Shown: in pieces, positions 18,429 through 27,363 of the stretch
Layout of the letters: each line of letters starts with the position of its first letter
Numbering within the stretch: position 1 is the first letter of the stretch
DNA from: Nitrospira sp. CG24B
GTDB lineage: Bacteria; Nitrospirota; Nitrospiria; Nitrospirales; Nitrospiraceae
NCBI GenBank assembly: GCA_002869845.2
Contig: NEWS02000004.1
Coordinates: forward strand, 975,715-1,039,714
DNA length: 64,000 nt
Reading direction: 5' to 3'
Notes under the pieces: generated by a model
Seen by the model: only the letters and a program-made list of their open reading frames with translations
The model's database searches: none
What the model was told of the DNA's origin: nothing
Made by a program: the position numbers and the translations under genes

Positions 18429-18755
18429 ATGCCAAAACCAAAATACCATATTCTTGTTTGCACCAATTCCCGTCCTCCGGGTCACCCCAAACCATCGTGC
18501 GGGTCAGCCGGTGCTGCACAGCTGCTGATGGCGTTCAACATGGGGCTGATGCAACGCTCTGTCCCACCGGGGGAAGTATTGGTAAGCGCGACAGGCTGCC
18601 TCGGTCCTTGCGAGCAGGGTCCGACGGTTGTCGTCTATCCCGACAATACCTGGTATTCCAAGGTCACTGAGGGGGATGTCGCCACCATCCTTGATGAACA
18701 TGTCGCGAAAGGGACACCGGCCGCGAAGCTAAATCCAGATTCTGTGTGGAAATAA
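18429..18755 (+). CDS. thioredoxin-like [2Fe-2S] ferredoxin
   Basis: 108 residues. Four Cys of the thioredoxin-like ferredoxin family (as in NuoE and Shethna-type proteins): CTNSRPP at the N-terminus, SCGSAG ~13 residues later, then GCLGPCEQGP. The ATG at 18429 follows an AAGGAG ribosome-binding site; an upstream ATG at 18417 has none. An electron carrier of unknown partners; sits between a GGCT-like protein and the broken moaB. Confidence 0.85.
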   Translation: MPKPKYHILVCTNSRPPGHPKPSCGSAGAAQLLMAFNMGLMQRSVPPGEVLVSATGCLGPCEQGPTVVVYPDNTWYSKVTEGDVATILDEHVAKGTPAAKLNPDSVWK

Positions 18756-18845
18756 GCTGAGCCACTGACGGTTGGCTTCGAGCGGTCAGGTGAGGCTGAC
18801 GCTTGATTGCTTCAGCTGATGGTTGATAGGATTCCTGTTTAACAC

Positions 18846-19124
18846 ATGAGTACACCAACTCATCATGAACACAAAGACCATGCGCCCAGCTCAATTGGGT
18901 GCATGGTCATTACCTGTAGCGATACCCGCACACAAGAAACCGACACCAGTGGTCAGCTGATTCGTAAGCTTCTTGAAGCGCAAGGCCATACCGTAGTCGC
19001 ATATCATCTCGTGAAAGACGATCCGGCCCAGATCCAGTTGTGGATCGCGCGCGGCACATCCAATGAGCATGTGCAGGCGGTCAAATATTGGTTTCCCCAT
19101 AGCGCCGCGAGTGATACCGAATAG
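18846..19124 (+). pseudogene. moaB: moaB (molybdenum cofactor protein B), 3' end missing
   Basis: The first ~78 codons match MoaB: IGCMVITCSDTRTQETDTSG is the MPT/molybdopterin-binding-fold start, followed by LIRKLLEAQGHTVVAYHLVKDD and the IQLWIA helix. The match stops at HVQAV (codon ~78). The GGTG active-site region and the rest, about half the protein, are missing. From base ~19081 the reading frame runs 14 more codons in sequence that is the antisense end of the opposite-strand glycosyltransferase. MoaB adenylates molybdopterin or acts early in Moco synthesis; a working copy would be needed elsewhere. Confidence 0.8.
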
Positions 19125-20445
19125 GCACTTCGAGAATCTTCAGATTGAGCTTTGCTGCACCTAATATAAGATCAAAGTCACCGAATGGGTCGAAATCACC
19201 AAAATAGCTTCGATTCGCGACCAATCGTTCATAGTCATTGCGCCACATCACCTTGGTCCCGCAGAGCGTATCCCGTATTGGCTGGCCCAAGAGCCAGCTA
19301 AATGCTTCCGCAAAAAACTTGTTCCCGACAAGATTAAAGAACTGCATCGCTTCATCTTCCATCGGATAGACCAGACGCACACCGTTAATGAATTCACCTT
19401 CCCCAGAGGCTATCGCCTTATAAAAACGGGGGAGGTCTTCGGGAAGCACGGTCATATCCGCATCCAGAATCATCACAATATCCCCGGTCGCGGTGGAAAA
19501 CCCGAGTCGAACCGCATCCCCTTTGCCTTTTCCGGCTTGCTTCAGGAGTCGACAATTGCGCTCCGGATGAGCCAATATGGCCCGTTCGATCGCGCCGTAG
19601 GTATCGTCTTTGGAGTTCCCCTCAACAAAGATGATCTCTATTTTCGGACCCAGCTCCGGAATTCGGTCGAACAATTCGTCAATATGCCCCTCTTCATTGC
19701 GAGCAGCCACCACAACAGTGCAGGTTGGCTCGCCCGTTGCCGGCTTCCCAACCGGTCGGCCAACCATAAAATTCGCCAACGCAAGCCAATGAAATGGAAA
19801 GACTTTGGCCAGAAATCGATTGAACCAGTCCGCTCCGGGCAAGGGCAGCGGCACAACCATCTCGGACCATGCGTGGAGCAGTTCAAATCCTTCAAGAGTC
19901 AACAAATTTTGCATATCTGCACGGGTCAGCCAGTTTTGCACTAACGTAGGAGTAGCCACTCGAAACCTTTGCGCCACTTGTAGCGGAATTTGCCATAGAT
20001 GGCTGTAAAAGTTCAGGACCAACCGCGTTCCCGGATGACAGTATGGCCGGATGCCCATCAGCATGCGTTGGACATCCCGAAGATCGTTGACAAGGTCAGA
20101 AAGGATAATGAAGTCGAACTGTTCGCCGACCAGATCGATTGTCTCGGCATTCATCACCTCGAAGTGGAGGCCAGGGTGCTTGGTGCGCGCCTTTTCTATG
20201 GCAGAGGGTGCGAAGTCAATTCCAACCCCATATCCAGGCTGCAATGAGGCAAGCAGGTCGCCACTTCCGCACCCAAGATCAAGAACCCGTGCACCCTTAG
20301 GAATTACGAATCCGTACACTCGCTGGAGCCAGCGATGATAATAGTTCCCCCAGGATGGCGATGAAGTTTGCCAAATCCGTTCCCAATGCTCAGAGCGAGT
20401 GGGTCTGCGAAGATACTTCTGAGTCGTTTTTTTTGTTGAACTCAT
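19081..20445 (-). CDS. methyltransferase / family-2 glycosyltransferase fusion, C-terminus truncated
   Basis: 454 residues. Residues ~50-200: class I SAM methyltransferase (VLDLGCGSGDLL, then ILSDLVNDL). Residues ~238-454: GT-A glycosyltransferase family 2 (VVVAARNEEGHI, EIIFVEGNSKDDT, KGKGDAVRLGF, ILDADMTVLPEDLP with the DxD-type motif). Relatives continue ~30-40 residues past RYGETNI; here the stop follows at once, at the same base where moaB breaks. So the last part is probably lost. The gene is the last of the minus-strand polysaccharide cluster. Its role is likely lipid-linked sugar transfer plus methylation. Confidence 0.8.
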   Translation of the reverse strand: MSSTKKTTQKYLRRPTRSEHWERIWQTSSPSWGNYYHRWLQRVYGFVIPKGARVLDLGCGSGDLLASLQPGYGVGIDFAPSAIEKARTKHPGLHFEVMNAETIDLVGEQFDFIILSDLVNDLRDVQRMLMGIRPYCHPGTRLVLNFYSHLWQIPLQVAQRFRVATPTLVQNWLTRADMQNLLTLEGFELLHAWSEMVVPLPLPGADWFNRFLAKVFPFHWLALANFMVGRPVGKPATGEPTCTVVVAARNEEGHIDELFDRIPELGPKIEIIFVEGNSKDDTYGAIERAILAHPERNCRLLKQAGKGKGDAVRLGFSTATGDIVMILDADMTVLPEDLPRFYKAIASGEGEFINGVRLVYPMEDEAMQFFNLVGNKFFAEAFSWLLGQPIRDTLCGTKVMWRNDYERLVANRSYFGDFDPFGDFDLILGAAKLNLKILEVPIRYHSRRYGETNI

Positions 20446-20559
20446 AACTTCCTGGACAGGCCTATCCGCCTGGTCTGAAAGGTTCAGCTCACCCGAGGCA
20501 ATATATTATGAAGAACATTAAGAATCACTTTGAGCTGCAGCGATAAGAGTAGGCAGAAG

Positions 20560-21903
20560 TCAATTCTGTCTCAACATAGGAATGAGACGCATTAGGCCAA
20601 TGGCTGCCAGCAAGGGAACGATGAGTTCCATCGGGGCTCGGAGTCGTGAACCTGCACCGAATGTAATACCTGAAGCGAGGGTAAGTAGCAGACAAATACC
20701 CAGGAGTGCTACCAGCCACTTCCACTGGATCATGCCAAAGTCCCGATCCCCATTCAGAATGGTACATAAACCTACCCCAGCGAGAATCAGTAAGGCCACC
20801 CACAATCCCCCAAGCACCCAAGTATCGCCGAGAAAGTTCAATCCAGCCGGTTTCAAAATACTCGGATACGGATGAATGATGGTTTCCCCCGCGTGCAATG
20901 CAAAGGTATAGACCGTCAAAAAAGGATGTTCTCGAAAAAAGGCGTTCGCCCTTCGCCAACGCTCGTCGTTTATCTCCCGAATGGTAAGGCCCTGTTTCCA
21001 CTGCCGTTCTTCCTCTCTTGCTGCCTCCAGCATCGCCCATCGGTCTCCTTTCGCCCCTTTTAATTGGGCCTTCACGCTGGAGGCGAAGTAAATTAAGGCA
21101 TTCTCCCCCGGTTTCGGGCTAAGTCCATCAAACTGAGCCTCGCGCAGGTTGCGAGCCTTCCATAGGTATAAGGGTGATGCGGCGCAGACGAGCATGACAG
21201 CTACCAAAACCCAAGCCTTTTGCCGCTTATCCCCGCAGAGCAGGAATAGAGCGATCGCAACGATCGGCACAAGAGGCCAGATAGGCCTGACGAATACCGC
21301 AACGCTTGTTAACAGGCCGATGAAGCCACCACCAACCAAGACAGCAGAAAGTTTTTCTGTGCCTTCTACCACGAGATACATCACACAAAACAGCAGAGCG
21401 AGGTTTAGAATATATAGGCCTTCGGTCAGAGCAAACCCGGCCTGCACGGCGCCCCAAGGTGAAAAAGCTGCCAAGAGAGCTCCCGTGAAAGCTACGACAG
21501 GAGGAAGAATCCGTCGAGCCAGCCAATACAGCAAGACCACACTCCAGGAGATGATAACCGTTTGGACCACCAGCACGGTACGCAGATCCTCGCCCTCCAG
21601 GTTTTTCCCTGTGGCAACCATGATCGCCAGGAGAAACACAGGATATCCGGGAGTACGACTGATCTCGGGTTCCTGCTTTCCGTTTAGAAATGCTCCATGC
21701 TTAAGAAGATTTACAGCAGGACTAAAATAGGTCCCGGAGTCAGGGGCCTTGAGTTCGTGTAGATCCGCCGACAAAGTCAGAAACAAACGCGGCACCAGTG
21801 ACGCAATCAGAACAATCAACGTTGCCAAATACACATGATCTCGGAACCAGGTGGATACGTTTTGACAACGAACATTCTGCATACCGTTCTGTTCAATAGT
21901 CAT
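20560..21903 (-). CDS. GT39/ArnT-like integral membrane glycosyltransferase
   Basis: 447 residues with about ten hydrophobic segments. The N-terminal loop after TM1 has SADLHELKAPDSGTYFSPA, with acidic residues placed as in the catalytic loop of GT-C enzymes, and RTPGYPVFLLAI follows. The soluble-like stretch around 255-310 is a periplasmic insert. Such enzymes use polyprenyl-phosphate sugars on the outer face of the inner membrane. It lies between the MT-GT fusion and a GT4 enzyme in the cluster. Substrate unknown. Confidence 0.75.
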   Translation of the reverse strand: MTIEQNGMQNVRCQNVSTWFRDHVYLATLIVLIASLVPRLFLTLSADLHELKAPDSGTYFSPAVNLLKHGAFLNGKQEPEISRTPGYPVFLLAIMVATGKNLEGEDLRTVLVVQTVIISWSVVLLYWLARRILPPVVAFTGALLAAFSPWGAVQAGFALTEGLYILNLALLFCVMYLVVEGTEKLSAVLVGGGFIGLLTSVAVFVRPIWPLVPIVAIALFLLCGDKRQKAWVLVAVMLVCAASPLYLWKARNLREAQFDGLSPKPGENALIYFASSVKAQLKGAKGDRWAMLEAAREEERQWKQGLTIREINDERWRRANAFFREHPFLTVYTFALHAGETIIHPYPSILKPAGLNFLGDTWVLGGLWVALLILAGVGLCTILNGDRDFGMIQWKWLVALLGICLLLTLASGITFGAGSRLRAPMELIVPLLAAIGLMRLIPMLRQN

Positions 21904-22210
21904 TCCAGAGCTGGTGCTCCTTTATCACAGGATTGCATTTCTCTCAGCCTCCAGTGCCACCATTGATCGTCAAAAGCTGGCGTTCCTCGACGGCGTCAGG
22001 GGGAGCACATCCACACCCGGTCAAGTGGCTCCAGGACACGACTCAGCCTACCAAGCGCGTGCCGAACACACCCACCAGCGTCGTCTCCTAAGAACCAAAC
22101 GCCACCGACTTAACCCGGTGAGGACTCACTGTCTGTCAGATGAAGCCTTGACATTCATGGTAACAAGAGTCGCGCAATGACCAAGGGTTACCACATGCTC
22201 TTTGTACCAT
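21904..22210. other. intergenic spacer in the polysaccharide cluster, no gene seen
   Basis: About 307 bp between the GT39-like gene and the GT4 gene, both on the minus strand. No open frame with recognisable content on either strand and no obvious terminator. It could carry a promoter for the last two genes but no clear boxes stand out. Confidence 0.4.
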
Positions 22211-23626
22211 CTAACGTGCCTGCGTTGGCGCACTCGAACCACTCCGACCACCGACCCCGTCGCCCACAAGTATAGGACAGCTATCGCGTACCACTACTGC
22301 TCGCAAGAGGGCATCGAGATTTTGGGAGATGATCGCCCACGAACAGTTCTCTATGTTCCTAGGCTGAGGGGCCTGCCCACGTACCACATCTTCAAGAAAC
22401 GATGCCATCTCCTGAATTTCGCTACCCTTAAAACTTTTCACCAATCCGGTGGTGGCGGTAATAGCGCTTGCGTCACTACCCATAGGTGCGATGAGAAGAA
22501 CAGGTGTTGCCAACCCAACAGCCTCAAATATTTTCCCTGTCACGATCCCCTTGTCCTCTAGCGTCTCTTCTTCCTCAACTGACGTGATCACTACAGCGAG
22601 GCTAGCTCCCTTAACAGCCGATAATGCCGCTAGTCTCGGCACTTGTCGGTGAAACACGATACGATCGGTCAGACCAAACCGATTCGCCTGTTCACGAACA
22701 TGCTTTTCGTCCACACCATAGTAGTGAAAGTACCATTCGTTCGCGCTTCCGTGAGGGGACTCCCTCAGGAGCTTCAGCGCAGCCAAAAACGGCGAGATGC
22801 TGCGTTTGGGGGGATAGAATATCCCCGTATACACAAATGCACAATGTCCAAAATCGTACGGTTTAACCGCCGTCATCTCATAGGAGTCGTACCCATTCGT
22901 CACGACATGAATTTTTGAGCCAACACCAAAACGCTGATCTAATGCTGACCCCCAGGAAGGAGATACAATCGTGATCGCTGCACAGTCCTGGAGCAGACTT
23001 GCCTCCCTTCGAGTAGCAGTCAATGGTTGATGACGCTGGGCATGAGGATTTCCCGTCCAAGGGTCGCGATAGTCTAGCACATAGGGTCTACCAAGCCGTT
23101 CAGAAAGACGCTTGGCCAAACTGAACGCCGCAAATGGCTGGCCTGTCGCAAAAATGAGGTCCACGTCATCAGCAGTCAAATTGGAACAGGCTCGCTCCGT
23201 AGGTTTAATCCAACCGATATGCCTGTCAATCCCTAGCTTCCTTGCGACGACTCGGCAGGCTCCCCCTGCCAACTTACCAAGGCCCTGATTCCAGCACTTC
23301 AGGTTGTTTGGGGCCAGACATCGCCATCGGTGGTCAGTTATGATCCGCTTGATGCCCGCACGCTCCAATTCAACCGAGACCTTCTCGGAGTCCTCCACAT
23401 TTCGTAATATGGCTGGATTGGGGACTACCACTGTCACATCCCAGCCAAGTCTTATCAGGTACGTCGCGATGTTCCAGGTCCTGACACTTCCGGGTGTCTT
23501 GGCAGGTGGAAATGGGAACGCAAGAAATAGGAGCTTCGGGCGCCGCTTCGGCATAATATTACCGATGGCGAGCTTATCGGTCAAAGTCGCGCGGCTGTCA
23601 TTCTCCACGATGTCTCTCACCGCCAC
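22211..23626 (-). CDS. family-4 glycosyltransferase
   Basis: 471 residues from GTG 23626, which overlaps the end of the upstream gene by 10 bases and has GGGGAG in front. An ATG at 23554 (MPKRRPKLLFLAFPFPP) is an alternative, since family similarity starts there. GT-B fold: N-terminal LLFLAFPFPPAKTPGSVRTWN, donor-domain FVYTGIFYPPKRSI and GKIFEAVGLATPVLLI. The N-terminal part resembles WcaI/GT4 enzymes. Transfers a sugar in cytoplasmic repeat-unit assembly; linkage unknown. Confidence 0.8.
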   Translation of the reverse strand: MAVRDIVENDSRATLTDKLAIGNIMPKRRPKLLFLAFPFPPAKTPGSVRTWNIATYLIRLGWDVTVVVPNPAILRNVEDSEKVSVELERAGIKRIITDHRWRCLAPNNLKCWNQGLGKLAGGACRVVARKLGIDRHIGWIKPTERACSNLTADDVDLIFATGQPFAAFSLAKRLSERLGRPYVLDYRDPWTGNPHAQRHQPLTATRREASLLQDCAAITIVSPSWGSALDQRFGVGSKIHVVTNGYDSYEMTAVKPYDFGHCAFVYTGIFYPPKRSISPFLAALKLLRESPHGSANEWYFHYYGVDEKHVREQANRFGLTDRIVFHRQVPRLAALSAVKGASLAVVITSVEEEETLEDKGIVTGKIFEAVGLATPVLLIAPMGSDASAITATTGLVKSFKGSEIQEMASFLEDVVRGQAPQPRNIENCSWAIISQNLDALLRAVVVRDSCPILVGDGVGGRSGSSAPTQAR

Positions 23627-24540
23627 TTCTCCCCTAGCCGTAAATCCCAGCTTTCCGGTCGCAACTTGATCCCTCCTCCTGCGGGCGTGAAGGTAAATTC
23701 CCCAAAATATATTTTCCCATCAATATTGTATAAATCCACACGCACAAAATCGAACGGTGCCGACAGCCGCGATGCGAGGGACTTCATGTCGTCAAAATTC
23801 CTTGGCTTTGCCAGGTGCGGTCGTAATGCCTCCTCTCGGTAATAGATATCGAGCAGATTCCATTCCGTGTCAAAGAACGAGTGGATGTTGTCACGCGCAT
23901 GGTTGCCCATTTGAATCACCTCTGGATGTCCTCGAAAACACCAGAATCGATAGTCCAGAGGGCACCCGCCGTCCTGGTTCTTGAGAAATTCCTCAATCAG
24001 CACCCTCGGTTTGATGTGATAGTATTGAAATTCTCGATTCGACCAATAGAAATTTGTTTTCAACCAGCCTGACACCCGACACTGTATGTCGGTTCGATTG
24101 GTATCTCCTTTGACAATAATGACTTGGTGGCATGAGTGATTGGACTTGATCACGTACTCTGTCGGCAGTGAATCAAACGGAATCGCGGCTGGGTCTTCAC
24201 CGTGCCACAAGAGCTTGATCAAATACTCCTCTCCCACCTTGTCTGCGACATAGTCTCTCACGGCATACTTATCGGCTAGCGGCGTAAACTCAGGATGTTC
24301 TCCTCGGTTCACGGCGATCATCCTTCTAAACAGCTTTTCAGTAAATCTCTGTGGATTCGTTACGTCCAATGGATGCCCATGCAGGCGAGCATATTTGTCC
24401 AAGAGAAAGGCCTCACCGTCCGACCGGCGCATCACGTGGCGTTTTACGCTTCGCAACTTGTCGAAAAGATGATGAACCCACGTGCCTCGTAACGTGTCTC
24501 GGAGCGCGGTGGCGCCGGCTGGTTTGACAGAATGGTCCAT
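23617..24540 (-). CDS. TupA-like ATP-grasp protein
   Basis: 307 residues. Family marks of the TupA-like ATP-grasp group: LDKYARLHGHPLDVTNPQRF, TPLADKYAVRDYVADKVG, YVIKSNHSCHQVIIVKGD, and FDFVRVDLYNIDGKIYFGE near the end, with the Asp/Glu metal ligands. TupA in Bacillus is linked to teichuronopeptide synthesis, so members are thought to ligate amino acids or similar groups to polysaccharides. It lies among glycosyltransferases; an amide-decorated polymer is a fair inference. Confidence 0.8.
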   Translation of the reverse strand: MDHSVKPAGATALRDTLRGTWVHHLFDKLRSVKRHVMRRSDGEAFLLDKYARLHGHPLDVTNPQRFTEKLFRRMIAVNRGEHPEFTPLADKYAVRDYVADKVGEEYLIKLLWHGEDPAAIPFDSLPTEYVIKSNHSCHQVIIVKGDTNRTDIQCRVSGWLKTNFYWSNREFQYYHIKPRVLIEEFLKNQDGGCPLDYRFWCFRGHPEVIQMGNHARDNIHSFFDTEWNLLDIYYREEALRPHLAKPRNFDDMKSLASRLSAPFDFVRVDLYNIDGKIYFGEFTFTPAGGGIKLRPESWDLRLGEKWR

Positions 24541-24613
24541 TCCTAATCCTATGCCTCCTCACCTAAAACTGACCGCCACGTGGCGGACTTCCTCTCAAGA
24601 ACCTGTGCCCCGC

Positions 24614-25885
24614 TCAAGGACAGGGTTGGACGGTTGTCACTTTCAGGGCGGTGAATTGTTCTCCGTAGGGGGAGCCAAGTCGGGTGCAGAGTGAACCGGC
24701 GATTTCACGGACTAAGGTGGCCCAATCAACCTGCTTCGCGATACTACGGCGATGTTGGATTTGACCAACCGACACAGCATCTGATGCAAGCGATTCCGCC
24801 AACGCTTGCGACCACTGCTCCGGCGTATTTGCCAGCTTGATGACACGCGCAAAGTCCAACAGAGATCGAATGGGACTGCCCACAATGGGTTTTCCCCCGG
24901 CCAGATATTCATGGAGCTTGAGGGGATAAATGTATTTCGTGTAATCATTCACCTTGTACGGCAGCAAGCAAACATCGAAATGCTGTGGATATGCGCAGGC
25001 GATCTCTGGTGGTTTGTGCCCAAGAAAATGCACGTTCGGCAATGTTGATAATTCGTCCACCAGCAGCGCATCCCTTCCCAGACTATTCCTTGGCCCAACG
25101 AAGACAAAGGACCATTCCACATGGCGCGTGGCCAATCCCATTAAAAGCTTCACATCCAGCTGCCCCTTGATGACCCCAATATAGCCGATTCTTGGATGGG
25201 GAATCGCTTTTAAGTCAGCCGGTTCCTCCTGTTGCGTCGCAAAGGCCTGGTAATTCACGCCATTGGGAACAAAGAGCGTATTGGGATTGAAATGTCCTTT
25301 TCGTTCCAGCAACGCCGGAGAATGGATGAAGACTTGGTCTACTCGCTTGATCAGCCGGATTTCTCGATCGGTCAACGGCAGCTCGGACGGAGAGAACGAA
25401 TACTCGTCAACGATGTGATAACAGCTTAGGTCATACACATCGCTATTCAAGACGCTGTCGAAATGCGGCCGCCAGAGGTAAAAGATGATGGTCTTGCATC
25501 CGCGTCGCCGAAGCCATGCCGCAGCACGACGCCCTCTTTCCACTGTAGTCCAGGAGGCAAGCCAAGCAGGACGATCAAATTGAGGAAGCCACCTTTCCGG
25601 CTGATACACACCAAACCCCTGCGGCAACTCGTTCGGACGATGGAAGCGATCTATCGACCTTTTTCCACCAACCCCTAACTCTCTCCAGCTCCCGGCAGGC
25701 TCCGCCCATACCACATGAAAATACTTCGAGAGTCGGGTCAGCACCTGGTGCCGTGACAGCCATGGCCCGCCCCATGCTTCCGGCACAAACGCGACCACGC
25801 CGATCTCCGGAAAGAGCGGGCCAGATCGGTCTGTTCGCTCAACTGCATGCTCAATATCCCGGGACACAACGTCAGCCATTCTCAT
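24614..25885 (-). CDS. glycosyltransferase (GT-B fold, TuaH-like)
   Basis: 423 residues. N-terminal acceptor domain (EAWGGPWLSRHQVLTRLSKY) and donor domain with IGYIGVIKGQLDVKLLMGLA, SFVFVGP, LGHKPPEIACAYPQHFDVCLLPYKVN and LKLHEYLAGGKPIVGSPI, the sugar-nucleotide site with conserved Glu. Resembles TuaH/GT1-type enzymes. Cytoplasmic. 73 bp separate it from the TupA-like gene, in the same direction. Confidence 0.8.
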   Translation of the reverse strand: MRMADVVSRDIEHAVERTDRSGPLFPEIGVVAFVPEAWGGPWLSRHQVLTRLSKYFHVVWAEPAGSWRELGVGGKRSIDRFHRPNELPQGFGVYQPERWLPQFDRPAWLASWTTVERGRRAAAWLRRRGCKTIIFYLWRPHFDSVLNSDVYDLSCYHIVDEYSFSPSELPLTDREIRLIKRVDQVFIHSPALLERKGHFNPNTLFVPNGVNYQAFATQQEEPADLKAIPHPRIGYIGVIKGQLDVKLLMGLATRHVEWSFVFVGPRNSLGRDALLVDELSTLPNVHFLGHKPPEIACAYPQHFDVCLLPYKVNDYTKYIYPLKLHEYLAGGKPIVGSPIRSLLDFARVIKLANTPEQWSQALAESLASDAVSVGQIQHRRSIAKQVDWATLVREIAGSLCTRLGSPYGEQFTALKVTTVQPCP

Positions 25886-26211
25886 CTACCTCAAGCTTCG
25901 GTCCAGCCTCCATGCCTCTCTTCTTGCTAGTGACTCCAACGAGGACCACGGACAGCAAGAGGAATTGCCCCCCATGGTCTTATCCAGGCTGAGATCCACG
26001 ACTCATGCGTAACCTACAGGGATCCACTCATTAGACTTCTCTCCCTGCATCGAAGCAAGCCCATAGTCCACGTTGGGTTCTCACACATGGCAGAATTCAG
26101 TCGGGTTCGGCGCCGGATATTCGGTGCATGGCCGGAGCGATGGGAAGGTGAGGAGTGGCCATACCGTTCCGCTTCACAAGCTTTCACATATCAGGGATTG
26201 CCTTCTGGTCA
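25886..26211. other. intergenic spacer, no gene seen
   Basis: 326 bp between two glycosyltransferase genes on the minus strand. Short open frames on both strands carry no recognisable protein features. No terminator or promoter that I would defend. Confidence 0.4.
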
Positions 26212-27249
26212 TCAGAGACATACTCCCATGCCTACGATCAAAGACAAAATCGCAGATACGGTCTTTGAAACCTTATTAATAGACTTCAATAGCCGACCAA
26301 TCGTTTCCTTGGGATTGAACAGGTAATCCGTGGCCTTTAAACACACCGCCACAAATAATCTCGATACGCTCAGCGGGTACCCAATGCTTTTCATTTTTCC
26401 CCGGTGAAATATCCAGAACGCCTTTTCTCTGCGCGCAAACACCGAAACGGCCAGATATCGATAATACACTGCCAGATAGCGTTTTAGACAGGCCTCCAGT
26501 TCGCCTGGCCTCAACACAGCCGGCCCGAACTTCACCAGTCTATCAATACGATTAGGCGCGAAGGTATTGTACCGCTTAGAAAAGGTTACCTCTGATCCCT
26601 CTCGTTTTCTGATATAAGTCAACACCTGGTGAACAAAACCAAAATCCCATCTAGTCAAGATCTTCAGACATACCTCGGAGTCACAGTGGGGATTGGACTC
26701 GTCGTAAAATGAGTCCGTGGCTCTGACAAGATCGGACCGAAACAGGATCGCCGTAGGAGTGCCAAACACATACAGATTGCCTAACAGCGTTTGTCTGCAG
26801 ATGTCTCGACCTGGTATTACGGCGTCGGTATACGGCATACCAACGCCCTTCACCTGGGTCCCAGACAACCAGTATGCACCGACGATGGCCACTGTCGGAT
26901 GGGCTTCGGCCAATTCGACCATTTTCATCACACATTCAGGAAAGATCCAATCATCTGCGTACACGACTTTACAGTACTTGCTGTCCGTGGAAATTTGACG
27001 CATGGCGATATTCCCGTTTGCATCGCAACCGACAAATTCCTTGTTGTTGTGGACCCGGATCCGTTTATCTTTCTTGGCATAGGACTCGGCGATTTCAAGG
27101 CTCCGATCGGTACTGCAGTTATTGACGATGCAATATTCCCAATTTTGATAGGTTTGTGCCAAGACGCTTTCTATGCACTCAGCGAGAAACTCTTCGCAGT
27201 TATAAACAGGCGTGAGCACACTCACAAGAGGTTGAGATTCCTGCTCCAT
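26212..27249 (-). CDS. family-2 glycosyltransferase
   Basis: 345 residues, GT-A fold. N-terminus SVLTPVYNCEEFLAECIESVLAQTY and CIVNNCSTDRSLEIAE match the nucleotide-sugar site, and VVYADDWIFPE is the DxD-type metal motif. The C-terminal 100 residues are basic and aromatic-rich, possibly for membrane contact. ABC exporter genes lie directly upstream, so it probably builds the exported glycan. Confidence 0.85.
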   Translation of the reverse strand: MEQESQPLVSVLTPVYNCEEFLAECIESVLAQTYQNWEYCIVNNCSTDRSLEIAESYAKKDKRIRVHNNKEFVGCDANGNIAMRQISTDSKYCKVVYADDWIFPECVMKMVELAEAHPTVAIVGAYWLSGTQVKGVGMPYTDAVIPGRDICRQTLLGNLYVFGTPTAILFRSDLVRATDSFYDESNPHCDSEVCLKILTRWDFGFVHQVLTYIRKREGSEVTFSKRYNTFAPNRIDRLVKFGPAVLRPGELEACLKRYLAVYYRYLAVSVFARREKAFWIFHRGKMKSIGYPLSVSRLFVAVCLKATDYLFNPKETIGRLLKSINKVSKTVSAILSLIVGMGVCL

Positions 27250-27363
27250 ACCTTCATCCTTGGGTGATTATCGAATCATCACAATCGGAAAATGGAATAG
27301 CGATACACGAGACGGTAGAACGGAGCGGTATCGAGGCACATCGTGTACCTTGCAAACACTCAT

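Noticed and set aside
20525..21040. 171-codon minus-strand frame over the GT39-like gene
   Set aside because: Out-of-frame shadow with no family features; the membrane protein in the other frame is convincing.
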